12,446 nucleotides of DNA from Actinomycetota bacterium. Lineage in GTDB: Bacteria > Actinomycetota > Actinomycetes > Streptosporangiales > Streptosporangiaceae. The notes beneath the pieces were generated by a model. That model had not been told where the DNA came from. It did no database searches and saw nothing but the letters and a program-made list of their open reading frames with translations. The stretch covers positions 5,706 through 18,151 of the forward strand of contig DPMS01000196.1 in the NCBI GenBank assembly GCA_003541285.1. Direction: 5' to 3'. This document shows positions 5,896 through 12,446 of this stretch, piece by piece. Position numbers and translations under genes: made by a program. Positions within the stretch are counted from its first letter, which is position 1. Every line of letters starts with the position of its first letter.

Positions 5896-7203
5896 CTAGT
5901 GGACCCCGGCGCCGTATTCCTGGTCAGCGGCTGTAAGGCCGTGATGCAACGCATCGAAGACCTGATCGAGCTCTGTCTCTGAGATCACCAGCGGCGGCGC
6001 AAGGAACAACGACGTCTGCTCGCCGCTGGTGGCGATCAGGGCTCCTGCTTCCAGCGCCCTGGCCACCACCCGGCTGGCGAGCGGTTCGGCCTCTTCCCCG
6101 CGCCAGCCGCGCCAGTCGGGTCCGTGCAGTTCCACGGTCCAGTGCAAGCCACGCCCGTCCACGCGGGCGACGCTTGGGTGCTGCGTGGCCACCTCGGAAA
6201 GCTTTCGGAACATGTACCCGTCCAGGCCCAGGGCGCGCTCGTAGATCCGGTCGCGGCTGGAAACGTGAAGGTGAGCCCGGACTGTTGCCATGGCGATGGG
6301 ATGGGCGCGGTAGGTCGAGTAACTCTGCCAGCTAGTGCCGCTGAGACGATCGAGTACTGCCTCAGAGAGGACGACGGCGCCGGCGGGCGCCCCGCCTGCG
6401 CTCATGCATTTGCCCAGGGTGACGAAGTCCGGCCGGGACTGGCTGTGCTGGAACTGGAACCAGCCACCGACCCGGCCGAAGCCGGTCACCGTCTCGTCCG
6501 CAATCCAGTAGGCGCCGGTTTCCCGGGCGAGTGCGGCCACCTGATCCTGGTACTGGGCGGAGTGGTAGATGCCGCCCTGGCTGTAATCGAGCAGGACCGC
6601 GGCGCTGTCCGCCAGCTGGGCCCTCGCGCCGGCCGTCCACCTTTGTCCCGCCGTCGGATCTGCCTGTCCGGTAACCCTGGCTCCCCGGGGTGCGGGAAGC
6701 TCATGCACCGTGGCGAGCCGCGGCGGCGCGGCAACACCTTTGGCCGAAGAAAGGCCGCCGTGCCACTGGGGCTGTACGGTGAGCTCGCGGGCCAGGCCAG
6801 CACCGCCGTGATAGGCACGCTCCCTGGTGGCCAGCGGAGCACGGCCGGTGAGGGCCTGGCACAAGGCCAGGGCGGCGTCATTGGCCTCACTCGCGCTGAT
6901 GAAGAACCGCACGGCCCCGACCCAGTCTTCGCCGGCGAAGGCGATGCCGACCAGATCCTCGGCGGCCTCGTCGCGCTCGGCCCACTGCCATCCCTCGTTG
7001 AGGACCGGGGCGGTGGCCGCGCGGCGGATCGCCTCCATGACTTCGGGGTGACAGTGGCCCAGCGGAGCGGCGGTGTTGCTCGCGTCGATCACCTCCCGGC
7101 CGTCGGCGAGCCGGAACCACGCCCCGTGGCCGCCCACCACTCGGAGATCCTGGGACTCACCAGCGGTCAGGCTGGTGGAGAGCAACCGTCTGCGCGCTGT
7201 CAT
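5896..7203 (-). CDS. Class III (omega) PLP-dependent aminotransferase
   Basis: This 435-residue protein is the usual length for class III aminotransferases. Visible landmarks are a substrate and cofactor N-terminal region (DASNTAAPLGHCHPEV, 40-55), SEANDAALALC (105-115) in place of the common GSEAND pattern, YHGG (131-134), and the cofactor-ring Asp/Glu in IADETVTGFGRVGGW (D236). The Schiff-base lysine is K265 in TLGKCMSAGGAPAGAVV. The family moves amino groups from omega-amines, diamines or beta-amino acids to pyruvate or 2-oxoglutarate. The start ATG 7203 overlaps the stop of the tautomerase gene as ATGA, so I prefer it over upstream in-frame codons. It is the last gene of the operon that begins with the permease at 9977. 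The substrate is probably an amine taken up or released by the operon's other products. That is an inference from context. Confidence 0.9.
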   Translation of the reverse strand: MTARRRLLSTSLTAGESQDLRVVGGHGAWFRLADGREVIDASNTAAPLGHCHPEVMEAIRRAATAPVLNEGWQWAERDEAAEDLVGIAFAGEDWVGAVRFFISASEANDAALALCQALTGRAPLATRERAYHGGAGLARELTVQPQWHGGLSSAKGVAAPPRLATVHELPAPRGARVTGQADPTAGQRWTAGARAQLADSAAVLLDYSQGGIYHSAQYQDQVAALARETGAYWIADETVTGFGRVGGWFQFQHSQSRPDFVTLGKCMSAGGAPAGAVVLSEAVLDRLSGTSWQSYSTYRAHPIAMATVRAHLHVSSRDRIYERALGLDGYMFRKLSEVATQHPSVARVDGRGLHWTVELHGPDWRGWRGEEAEPLASRVVARALEAGALIATSGEQTSLFLAPPLVISETELDQVFDALHHGLTAADQEYGAGVH

Positions 7204-7388
7204 GACAGGGCTTTGCCGCCGATTCCCCAGCGGGTGGCCGGGACTCCCTGCAGCACCACCCAGACTTGTGACCGCGCTTCCTCCCCGAATACCTGGCACG
7301 CGGCGTCGGTGAGGGCGGCGATCAGCCGCTCGTTCATCGCCGGATCGTCAAACCTACGCTCAACTGCCTTGACTTCGATCACTGGCAC
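7200..7388 (-). CDS. 4-oxalocrotonate tautomerase family protein
   Basis: This 62-residue protein has exactly the length of classical 4-oxalocrotonate tautomerases. After removal of the initiator it begins with the catalytic Pro1 (PVIEVKAVERRF). It ends in the family block VWVVLQGVPATRWGIGGKAL, which corresponds to the substrate-binding and WGIGG region of the known enzymes. The start is GTG 7388, preceded by GAGGTGAG. Starting at the upstream ATG 7475 would bury Pro1, and that upstream stretch belongs to a broken deacetylase gene, so I rejected it. These enzymes act as homohexamers or trimers in keto-enol tautomerisation of ring-cleavage products. In this amine operon the exact reaction is unknown. 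The stop overlaps the aminotransferase start by four bases. Confidence 0.88.
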   Translation of the reverse strand: MPVIEVKAVERRFDDPAMNERLIAALTDAACQVFGEEARSQVWVVLQGVPATRWGIGGKALS

Positions 7389-7424
7389 AGCGCTCACCTC
7401 TCTGTCGTTCCATCGATTGCCATA

Positions 7425-7597
7425 ATCAACAGCCGGCCGTGCCGCCGGGTAGGTGCCCTCGACGATGGGGGTCATGGTGTCGAAGCACCAGTAGCCAAGG
7501 CGGGCCTCGGGGACTTCCGCGCTGCGCTGAGGTGCCCCGCCCAGACCTCGACCGCGGGGTAGTGGAGCCGGTGTGCTTCAGTAGCGGCCCAGCGCAT
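7425..7597 (-). pseudogene. Remnant of an acetylpolyamine amidohydrolase / HDAC-like deacetylase
   Basis: On the minus strand an ATG at 7597, preceded by GGGCGGGG, opens MRWAATEAHRLHYPAVEVWAG. This resembles the start of acetylpolyamine amidohydrolases (DHRLH-P..E...G). That frame fails after about 25-30 residues. A second frame then carries EVPEARLGYWCFDTM and TPIVEGTYPAARPAVD (about 7517-7425), closely like the FDT-x-TPI-x-GTW-AA block of the same family, which normally lies about 60-100 residues further in. The catalytic His-Asp zinc site is absent and the sequence then reaches the tautomerase ribosome site. So most of the gene has been deleted, with a frame change. It stands 60 bases after the amidohydrolase gene on the same strand, as if it was once the third gene of the operon. 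Family recognition rests on short motifs from memory. Confidence 0.6.
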
Positions 7598-7657
7598 CCC
7601 CGCCCGTGCCACCGCCGAAGAAGGCCCAGCCGCTGAGTTCATCGATACGGGCCAGGG

Positions 7658-8551
7658 CTAGCGCTCATGACGTGCTGATGACGCTGCCTCTGCCGCCAGG
7701 CCATACGCATCTGGGCGGAGTTCATCCTCGAGCTGAACCTTCAGGTCCGGGCGCCGCAAGCTCCGCAGCACCCCGTTGTCCTGCTCGGCCCGGGCAAGCT
7801 CCCGGGCCAGCGGTACCGGGACCGTCATCAGCTCAGCGGGCGGTGTCTCACCGTCAGCTGCGCCCCGCGCCCTGGCGAGCACATCGCCCGAGGGAGAAAT
7901 GACCTGGCTCTCCCCGAGAAGGGTGCCCGAAGGATTGGTGCCGCACTGGTTGGCCAGCACCCACCACTGACCGTTGCTGAGAGCATGCGCCGGGTAAAGC
8001 GTTCGCCACCACCCCCGGGCGGCGGTCTCGTAGGCGCACGGCTGAATGACCAGCCTGGCACCGGCGTCACGCATGGCCCGGGCGACCTCCGGGAAGTCCC
8101 CGTCGAAGCAGACGCTCAGCCCGACCATGCCGAACTCATCGGTCGGGCACACCGTCAACTGGTCGCCGGGCGTGAATATGTCCGCCTCACCGAGCGGGCT
8201 GTACAGATGCGCTTTGCGGTGCCATGCCCGCAGGCGCCCACGGCGGTCGAAAAGGAGCGCCGTGTTGAACAAGGCGCTGCCATGGCTTTCGGGTACCGAG
8301 CCGGCCGCGAGCCAGACGCCAAGGTCGCGGGCACATGCGGCGAGCGCTGCGCACCGGGGCCCGTCCAGGGTTTCCGCCGCACCGGCCGCGTCGTGGTGCA
8401 GAGAGCCCCAGTCGAAGCCACACGGCCACAACTCCGGCAGGACGATGAGGTCCGCGCCACGGCGGGCCAGGTCCCCGCTAAGGCGGACCGCGGTGGCGAG
8501 GTTCTCGCGTGCCTGCCCTGGCCGGGGCAGCCACTGCGCGATGCCGACCAC
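7658..8551 (-). CDS. Nitrilase-superfamily carbon-nitrogen hydrolase (amidase or N-carbamoyl hydrolase type)
   Basis: This 297-residue protein starts at GTG 8551. The Glu-Lys-Cys triad of the superfamily is complete: E40 in LIVLPELWP, K113 in WHRKAHLY, and C148 in VGLSVCFDGDFPE. The second conserved Glu, E122, is in the LGEADIFTPG loop. Length and motif spacing fit aliphatic amidases, N-carbamoyl-amine or beta-ureidopropionase-like hydrolases, which release ammonia or carbamate from amides. The start at 8551 has GAGGA four bases upstream and gives a seven-base gap after the permease stop. GTG 8566 and GTG 8575 are in-frame alternatives with poorer sites and would overlap the permease gene. 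It is the second gene of the minus-strand operon, so its substrate is probably what the NCS1 permease imports or a product of it. No substrate can be read from the sequence. Confidence 0.88.
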   Translation of the reverse strand: MVGIAQWLPRPGQARENLATAVRLSGDLARRGADLIVLPELWPCGFDWGSLHHDAAGAAETLDGPRCAALAACARDLGVWLAAGSVPESHGSALFNTALLFDRRGRLRAWHRKAHLYSPLGEADIFTPGDQLTVCPTDEFGMVGLSVCFDGDFPEVARAMRDAGARLVIQPCAYETAARGWWRTLYPAHALSNGQWWVLANQCGTNPSGTLLGESQVISPSGDVLARARGAADGETPPAELMTVPVPLARELARAEQDNGVLRSLRRPDLKVQLEDELRPDAYGLAAEAASSARHER

Positions 8552-8558
8552 GGCATCC

Positions 8559-9977
8559 TCACGCACTGGCGCCACCCGCGGCCACGGTGGCGGGCACTTC
8601 GCGGCTGACGCGGGCCCGGGCGACGAAGTAATAGAGCGGGATGGTGACGGCAAGGCCCACGATCCAGGAGATATCAGCCCCGTTGAGGCTCTTGGCGACG
8701 GGCCCCTCATACAGCGTGGTGTTCACGAACGGGATCTGAACCGCGACGCCTACCAGGTAGATGATCAGCGTGGACCAGTTCACCCGGCCGTAGATGCCTC
8801 CGGACGGGTCGAAGAATGACGCGACGTCGTAGTTGCCATGCCGGATGAGGTAGAAGTCCACCAGGTTGATCGCGGTCCAGGGAATCAGCACGTACAGCAG
8901 GAAGAGGATGAAGTTCACATAGCTCGTCAGGAAGGTGCTCTGGTAGGCGAGCGCGCCGATCAGCGAGACCGCCACGATCGCGACCGACACCACAACGCGC
9001 GTCCTGGCCCTGGGTAGCCAGCGATACCGGAAGGTCTGGCCGACGGTGATCGAGCAGAGCATCCCGCCGTAGAGGTTGATCGAGTTCGTGTCGATGATCC
9101 CGAGGGCGAAAACCAGCATGATCAGCCAGCCCACGCCCACGGTCAGGTGGGCGATCGCGGAGATCTGGTCCGGGTTGGCTGATGCCAGCCCCACCACCAC
9201 GCCGACGATCATGGGTATCACGGTGCCGAGGACAACTCCCCAGTAGGAGAACCAGAACGTCGAGCGGACACTCTCGTCCGCGGGCATGTAGCGCGAGTAG
9301 TCGGACACGTAGGGCGCGTAGGCGATCTGCCACAGGATGCCGGTGGTGGCCACGGTGCCCAGGAATCCGCTCCAGGTGAAGGCCCCGGCGGTGAAGAAGT
9401 CTGCCGGCAGGCCGCGGGCCACGATGATGATCACCGCCAGCAGCATCGCGCCGCCGAAGAGCAGTGTCGCCCACCGGTTCACCGCGTGGATCATGTCGTA
9501 GCCGAACACGGTGATGAGCAGGCTCCCGACGGCGCAGATCACGATCCCCCAGTCAGTGCTCACCCCGTGCACCAGCACATTGATCGACTGTCCGCCGAGG
9601 ATCAGGTTCGAGGCGAAGAAGCCGACGTACATGAACACCGCGATGGCGATCACGAGGACCGCCCCGGCCATCCCGAACTGGCCCCGGCTCTGGATCATCT
9701 GCGGCACGCCGAGCCGCGGTCCCTGCGCCGAGTGCAGGGCCATGAACAGGGCACCGACGAGATTGCCGAGCAGGATCGCCAGCACGCTGTAGCCGAAGGG
9801 CAGCTTGAACACCACCGGCGCGAGTGCCCCGGTGACGAACGTCAGCGGCATGATGTTGGAGCTGAACCAGATGGTGAACAGATCCCGGGGCCTGCCGTGC
9901 CGCTCGCTGGCCGGGATCTCGGCGATCGTGTACTGCTCGAGTGTGGCCGCGCCGGCTGACTTCCTGCCTTCGCTCAT
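8559..9977 (-). CDS. NCS1-family (purine/cytosine permease-like) membrane transporter
   Basis: This 472-residue, strongly hydrophobic protein has about twelve predicted membrane helices and a hydrophilic N-terminus of about 30 residues. NCS1 features include FTIWFSSNIMPLTFVTGAL in helix 1, PQMIQSRGQFGMAGAVL around helix 3, the YVSDYSRYMP loop, and VDFYLIRHGNYDVASFF near the C-terminus. Members are cation or proton symporters for nucleobases, hydantoins, allantoin, thiamine or related nitrogen compounds. The general look is of the CodB/Fcy2 side, but the substrate cannot be read with confidence. The ATG 9977 has GAGGGAG with seven-base spacing. It heads the minus-strand operon and its promoter must lie in the divergent region 9978-10182. 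Confidence 0.9.
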   Translation of the reverse strand: MSEGRKSAGAATLEQYTIAEIPASERHGRPRDLFTIWFSSNIMPLTFVTGALAPVVFKLPFGYSVLAILLGNLVGALFMALHSAQGPRLGVPQMIQSRGQFGMAGAVLVIAIAVFMYVGFFASNLILGGQSINVLVHGVSTDWGIVICAVGSLLITVFGYDMIHAVNRWATLLFGGAMLLAVIIIVARGLPADFFTAGAFTWSGFLGTVATTGILWQIAYAPYVSDYSRYMPADESVRSTFWFSYWGVVLGTVIPMIVGVVVGLASANPDQISAIAHLTVGVGWLIMLVFALGIIDTNSINLYGGMLCSITVGQTFRYRWLPRARTRVVVSVAIVAVSLIGALAYQSTFLTSYVNFILFLLYVLIPWTAINLVDFYLIRHGNYDVASFFDPSGGIYGRVNWSTLIIYLVGVAVQIPFVNTTLYEGPVAKSLNGADISWIVGLAVTIPLYYFVARARVSREVPATVAAGGASA

Positions 9978-10043
9978 GTCGGGTCTCCCTCAGCAGCAGG
10001 TGCAGAAGATCGTAGGTTGGTGCCTTCATAGAGCGCAAGAGCC

Positions 10044-10105
10044 TTTCGCCTAACGAAATTTGGGGGCGACTCCGATTTCGCTCCGTGAGAGCCTGTTTCG
10101 CTTGA
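10044..10105. promoter_or_regulatory. Repeated TTTCG boxes in the divergent promoter region
   Basis: The 205-base gap between the divergent permease and universal stress protein genes contains an inverted repeat, TTTCG (10044-10048) and CGAAA (10054-10058), around CCTAA. It also contains two exact TTTCGCT direct repeats at 10076 and 10096, 20 bases apart. The surrounding sequence is also repeated: AGAGCCT-TTCGCCT near 10039 and AGAGCCTGTTTCGCTT near 10088. Repeated boxes in a shared promoter suggest a regulator binding site, perhaps for an IclR- or GntR-type protein. No regulator gene is adjacent, and the assignment is an inference. Confidence 0.45.
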
Positions 10106-10182
10106 GCGGGCCTCCTGCTAGCGTCAAGTCGGATCTACGGCGGTGCATGGTGGGAAGACCGACCCCAGGGAGGTGCAGCGGC

Positions 10183-10599
10183 GTGTTTGACAGAATCCTG
10201 CTTGCCGTCGACGGCTCCGAGCACTCGCACCGGGCCGTGGCGGCCACGGCCGAACTCGCAGCCACGGGCAAGACGGAGGTCCTGGTCTTGCACCTGCAGG
10301 AACTGGGGGTGGCCGGGCGTGCCGGGCCCATCCCGCTGGAGGAGCGCAGCGAGGCGGCTGACCTGGTGAACACGGTTGCCGACGAGCTTCGCAGTGCCGG
10401 GGTGACTGTCCATGGCGCGGCACACGCGGTCCTGACCAGGGACGTTGCGCCTGAGATCATCTCGTCGGCGAAAGACTTCGACGCGGGCCTGATCGTGATG
10501 GGCACCCGCGGGATGTCGGATTTCGCTGCGTTGCTGATCGGCAGCGTGGCGCACAAAGTCATCCACCACGCGCACTGCCCGGTGCTCGTGACCAGGTAA
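10183..10599 (+). CDS. Universal stress protein (UspA family)
   Basis: This 138-residue single-domain protein starts at GTG 10183. FDRILLAVDGSEHSHRAV at the N-terminus gives the nucleotide-binding Asp. The C-terminal motif GTRGMSDFAALLIGS is an exact G-x2-G-x9-G-S ATP-binding signature, followed by AHKVIHHAHCPVLV. It should therefore be an ATP-binding member. The start is supported by GGGAGG nine bases upstream. An upstream ATG at 10147 adds twelve residues without family likeness. The gene is first in the plus-strand unit, divergent from the permease operon and 36 bases before the dehydrogenase gene, so it is probably co-transcribed with it. Its role in this locus is not evident. Usp genes often accompany transport or stress-linked operons. 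Confidence 0.92.
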   Translation: MFDRILLAVDGSEHSHRAVAATAELAATGKTEVLVLHLQELGVAGRAGPIPLEERSEAADLVNTVADELRSAGVTVHGAAHAVLTRDVAPEIISSAKDFDAGLIVMGTRGMSDFAALLIGSVAHKVIHHAHCPVLVTR

Positions 10600-10635
10600 C
10601 CTGCCCGTCCGAGGGCCTTGACCGAGGGGCATGGC

Positions 10636-12446
10636 GTGCGGGACCCCAGGCATGATGTCCTCTTCGAGCCGGTGCGGATCGGGCCTGTCACCGCCCGGAA
10701 CAGGTTCTTCCAGGTGCCCCACTGCACGGGCATGGGCTACCGGGACCCCAGCGCGGAAGCCTCCCTGCGTCAGGTCAAGGCGGAGGGCGGCTGGGCTGTC
10801 GTGTGCACCGAGCAGGTGGAGATCCACCCGACTTCGGACATCACTCCGTTCATCGAGCTGCGCATCTGGGACGACAGCGACCTTCCCGCCCTCGAGCACA
10901 TCGCGGCCAGGATTCACGACGGCGGCGCACTTGCCGGGATCGAACTGGCGCACAACGGCATGAACAGCCCCAACCTGACCACCAGAGAGCCGCCGATCGG
11001 CCCGGTCAACCTTCCGGTCGCCACCTGGGGCCATGACCCGGTCCAGGCCCGGGCGATGACAAAGTCCGACATCGCCAGCCTGCGGGGCTGGCACCGTGAG
11101 GCTGTGCTGCGCTCGCTGGCCGTCGGCTATGACCTGGTGTACGTGTACGCGGGACATGCCCTCAGCGGCCTCCACTACTTCCTTTCCTCCCGCTACAACA
11201 GCCGCACCGACGAGTACGGCGGCAGCGTGCGCAACCGGGCACGGCTGCTGAGCGAGATCCTGGCCGATGCGCGCGAGGCCGCGGCGGGAAGGGCCGCGGT
11301 CGCCTGCCGCATCACCGTGAACGAACTGCTGGGGGATGATGGGATCACCCGCGCCGAGATCGAGGAGATCGTCGGTGAGCTTGCTGAGCTCCCGGACCTG
11401 TGGGACTTCGTCCTGGGCAGCTGGGAGGACGACTCGGTGACTTCGCGCTTCGGCCCCGAGGCGGGGCAGGAGCGGTACGTGCGCGGGCTGAAGAAGCTCA
11501 CCACCAAGCCCGTTGTCGGCGTGGGCCGCTTCACCTCACCCGACACCATGGCGCGCCAGATCAGGGAAGGGATCCTCGACCTGATCGGTGCCGCCCGGCC
11601 GTCGATCGCCGACCCGTTCCTGCCCCGCAAGATCGAGCAGGGCCGGGCCCAGGACATCCGCGAATGCATCGGCTGCAACATCTGCGTGTCCGGCGACTTC
11701 ACGATGTCGCCCATCAGGTGCACGCAGAATCCGGCCATGGGCGAGGAGTTCCGCCGTGGCTGGCACCCGGAGCGGATCAGGCCCCGGGAATCGGCCGCCC
11801 GGATCCTGATCGTCGGCGCGGGGCCGGCCGGGCTGGAAGCCGCCCGTGCGCTGGGGCAGCGCGGGTATGACGTGGTGCTCACCGAGGCCAGCAGGGAGCT
11901 CGGCGGCAGGGTGGCCGCCGAATCGCGGCTGCCGGGCCTGCACACATGGCGGCGCGTCATCGACTACCGGGAGCAGCAACTGCGCCGGATGGCGAATGTC
12001 GGAACGTACCTGCAGAGCCGGATGAGCGCCGGCGAGGTGCTCGGTTACCTCGGGCCGAACGGCGCGGGAAAGACGACGACGATCCGGCTCCTGCTCGGCC
12101 TGATAAAGCCGACCGCCGGACGGGCGCTGATCTTCGGAAAGGACGTCCAGGCGCAGAAGGTAGCGGTGCACGCCAGGGTCGCCTACGTCCCGGGCGAGGC
12201 TACCTTGTGGCCGTCCCTGACCGGTGCCGAGACGCTGCACCTGCTGGCTCGGGTACACGGCCAGACGGATGTCGGCTACACCGGCGAGCTGGTCGAGCGA
12301 TTCGACTTCGACCCGTCCAGGAAGGTCCGCACCTATTCCAAGGGCAACAGGCAGAAGATCAACCTGATCGCGGCGCTGGCCAGCCGCGCGGACGTGCTCA
12401 TCCTGGACGAGCCCACCGCCGGCCTCGATCCGCTGATGGAGCAGGC
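10636..12446 (+). CDS. Histamine/trimethylamine dehydrogenase-like flavoprotein, truncated and fused in frame to an ABC ATPase
   Basis: The frame runs from GTG 10636 (GAGGGG six bases upstream) to the right edge with no stop, 603 codons. Residues 1-465 follow trimethylamine dehydrogenase. They have DVLFEPVRIGPVTARNRF, C30 in QVPHC for the covalent 6-S-cysteinyl FMN, and a TIM barrel with Y171, H174 and D266 matching its Tyr/His/Asp catalytic triad. The 4Fe-4S cysteines are C344, C347, C350 and C362, and an ADP/FAD-type fold begins at ILIVGAGPAGLEAA (390). The three bowl positions (Y60, W264, W355 in the trimethylamine enzyme) read Q60, W263 and D354. I recall this as the histamine dehydrogenase pattern. 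Family proteins run to about 690-730 residues. This one breaks at about 465 and continues as an ABC ATPase, so the electron-transfer region is incomplete. It may be a pseudogene, a fusion, or an assembly artefact. It is probably co-transcribed with the Usp gene. Confidence 0.85.
   Translation, partial: MRDPRHDVLFEPVRIGPVTARNRFFQVPHCTGMGYRDPSAEASLRQVKAEGGWAVVCTEQVEIHPTSDITPFIELRIWDDSDLPALEHIAARIHDGGALAGIELAHNGMNSPNLTTREPPIGPVNLPVATWGHDPVQARAMTKSDIASLRGWHREAVLRSLAVGYDLVYVYAGHALSGLHYFLSSRYNSRTDEYGGSVRNRARLLSEILADAREAAAGRAAVACRITVNELLGDDGITRAEIEEIVGELAELPDLWDFVLGSWEDDSVTSRFGPEAGQERYVRGLKKLTTKPVVGVGRFTSPDTMARQIREGILDLIGAARPSIADPFLPRKIEQGRAQDIRECIGCNICVSGDFTMSPIRCTQNPAMGEEFRRGWHPERIRPRESAARILIVGAGPAGLEAARALGQRGYDVVLTEASRELGGRVAAESRLPGLHTWRRVIDYREQQLRRMANVGTYLQSRMSAGEVLGYLGPNGAGKTTTIRLLLGLIKPTAGRALIFGKDVQAQKVAVHARVAYVPGEATLWPSLTGAETLHLLARVHGQTDVGYTGELVERFDFDPSRKVRTYSKGNRQKINLIAALASRADVLILDEPTAGLDPLMEQ
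12031..12446 (+). other. ABC-transporter ATPase domain (partial, runs off window)
   Basis: From about 12031 the reading frame codes for an ABC-2/DrrA-type ATPase. Walker A is GPNGAGKTTT, a Q-loop region follows (VAYVPGEATLWPSLTGAETL), the signature is the variant TYSKGNRQKI, and Walker B is VLILDEPTAGLDP. The usual first 30 or so residues (A-loop strand before the P-loop) are missing and replaced by the dehydrogenase. The D-loop is at the window edge and the rest lies outside. The partner permease is not in view. The GC3-rich codons show the domain itself is not degraded. Confidence 0.88.

Noticed and set aside
6124..7425. A 433-residue open frame on the plus strand
   Set aside because: Complement of the aminotransferase and tautomerase genes. 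No domain is recognisable.
7389..7475. Longer tautomerase starting at ATG 7475
   Set aside because: It would bury the catalytic N-terminal proline. The extra residues match the deacetylase remnant, and GTG 7388 has a strong GAGGTGAG ribosome site.
7578..7664. Short minus-strand open stretch reading ALARIDELSGWAFFGGGTGG
   Set aside because: High GC3, but it begins right after an in-frame stop inside the amidohydrolase 3' end, has no start codon and no known family. Probably chance.
11193..12258. Long minus-strand open frames of 255 and 240 residues
   Set aside because: They lie opposite the dehydrogenase/ABC frame, which carries FeS-cluster, Rossmann, Walker A and Walker B motifs. The minus products are low-complexity.

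Overview
The window is high-GC DNA with GTG-rich starts, very high third-position GC and ATGA-type gene overlaps. Together with the families present (CofD/FbiA-type F420 enzyme, TIGR02679/JetD, actinobacterial PIN/VapB pair, a MerR + B12-binding pair), this points to a high-GC Gram-positive actinobacterium. I cannot name the genus from sequence alone. No rRNA, tRNA, CRISPR array, integrase or transposase was seen.

Layout. (1) Positions 1-1242 are remnants: the 3' end of an unidentified gene, a broken FtsX-type ABC permease fragment, and the C-terminal half of a CofD-like 2-phospho-L-lactate transferase joined directly to it. (2) 1229-1889 (minus) is a VapBC toxin-antitoxin pair with a clear palindromic operator. 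(3) 1890-2390 has no intact gene, but holds a perfect 12-bp inverted repeat and a short, probably frameshifted ORF whose stop overlaps the next start. (4) 2391-3683 (plus) is a full-length JetD of type III Wadjet (DUF3323-DUF2399/Toprim) without JetA, JetB or JetC in view. (5) 3837-5792 (plus) looks like a two-gene version of a CarH/LitR light sensor: a MerR-domain protein and a separate cobalamin-binding protein. They are preceded by four phased 11-bp repeats that resemble the CarH operator. (6) 9977 down to 5896 (minus) is an operon: NCS1 permease, nitrilase-superfamily amidohydrolase, remnant of an acetylpolyamine-deacetylase (HDAC-like) gene, 4-oxalocrotonate-type tautomerase, class III aminotransferase. 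(7) 10183 to the window end (plus, divergent) encodes a universal stress protein and a trimethylamine/histamine dehydrogenase-like flavoprotein. After about 465 residues the flavoprotein runs in frame into an ABC-transporter ATPase.

How it fits together. The divergent operons around 9978-10182 read as an amine or nitrogen-compound catabolic locus: import, C-N hydrolysis, (lost) deacetylation, transamination and flavin-dependent amine oxidation. The dehydrogenase carries Gln/Trp/Asp at the three positions that form the aromatic bowl of trimethylamine dehydrogenase, the pattern I recall for histamine dehydrogenase. The substrate is an inference.

The window is rich in recombination scars: FtsX internal deletion, FtsX/CofD joint, broken ORF before jetD, eroded deacetylase gene, dehydrogenase/ABC joint. 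Either the genome is decaying by deletion or some joints are assembly chimeras. The two outermost joints (about 700 and about 12,040) should be confirmed with reads before any biological reading.
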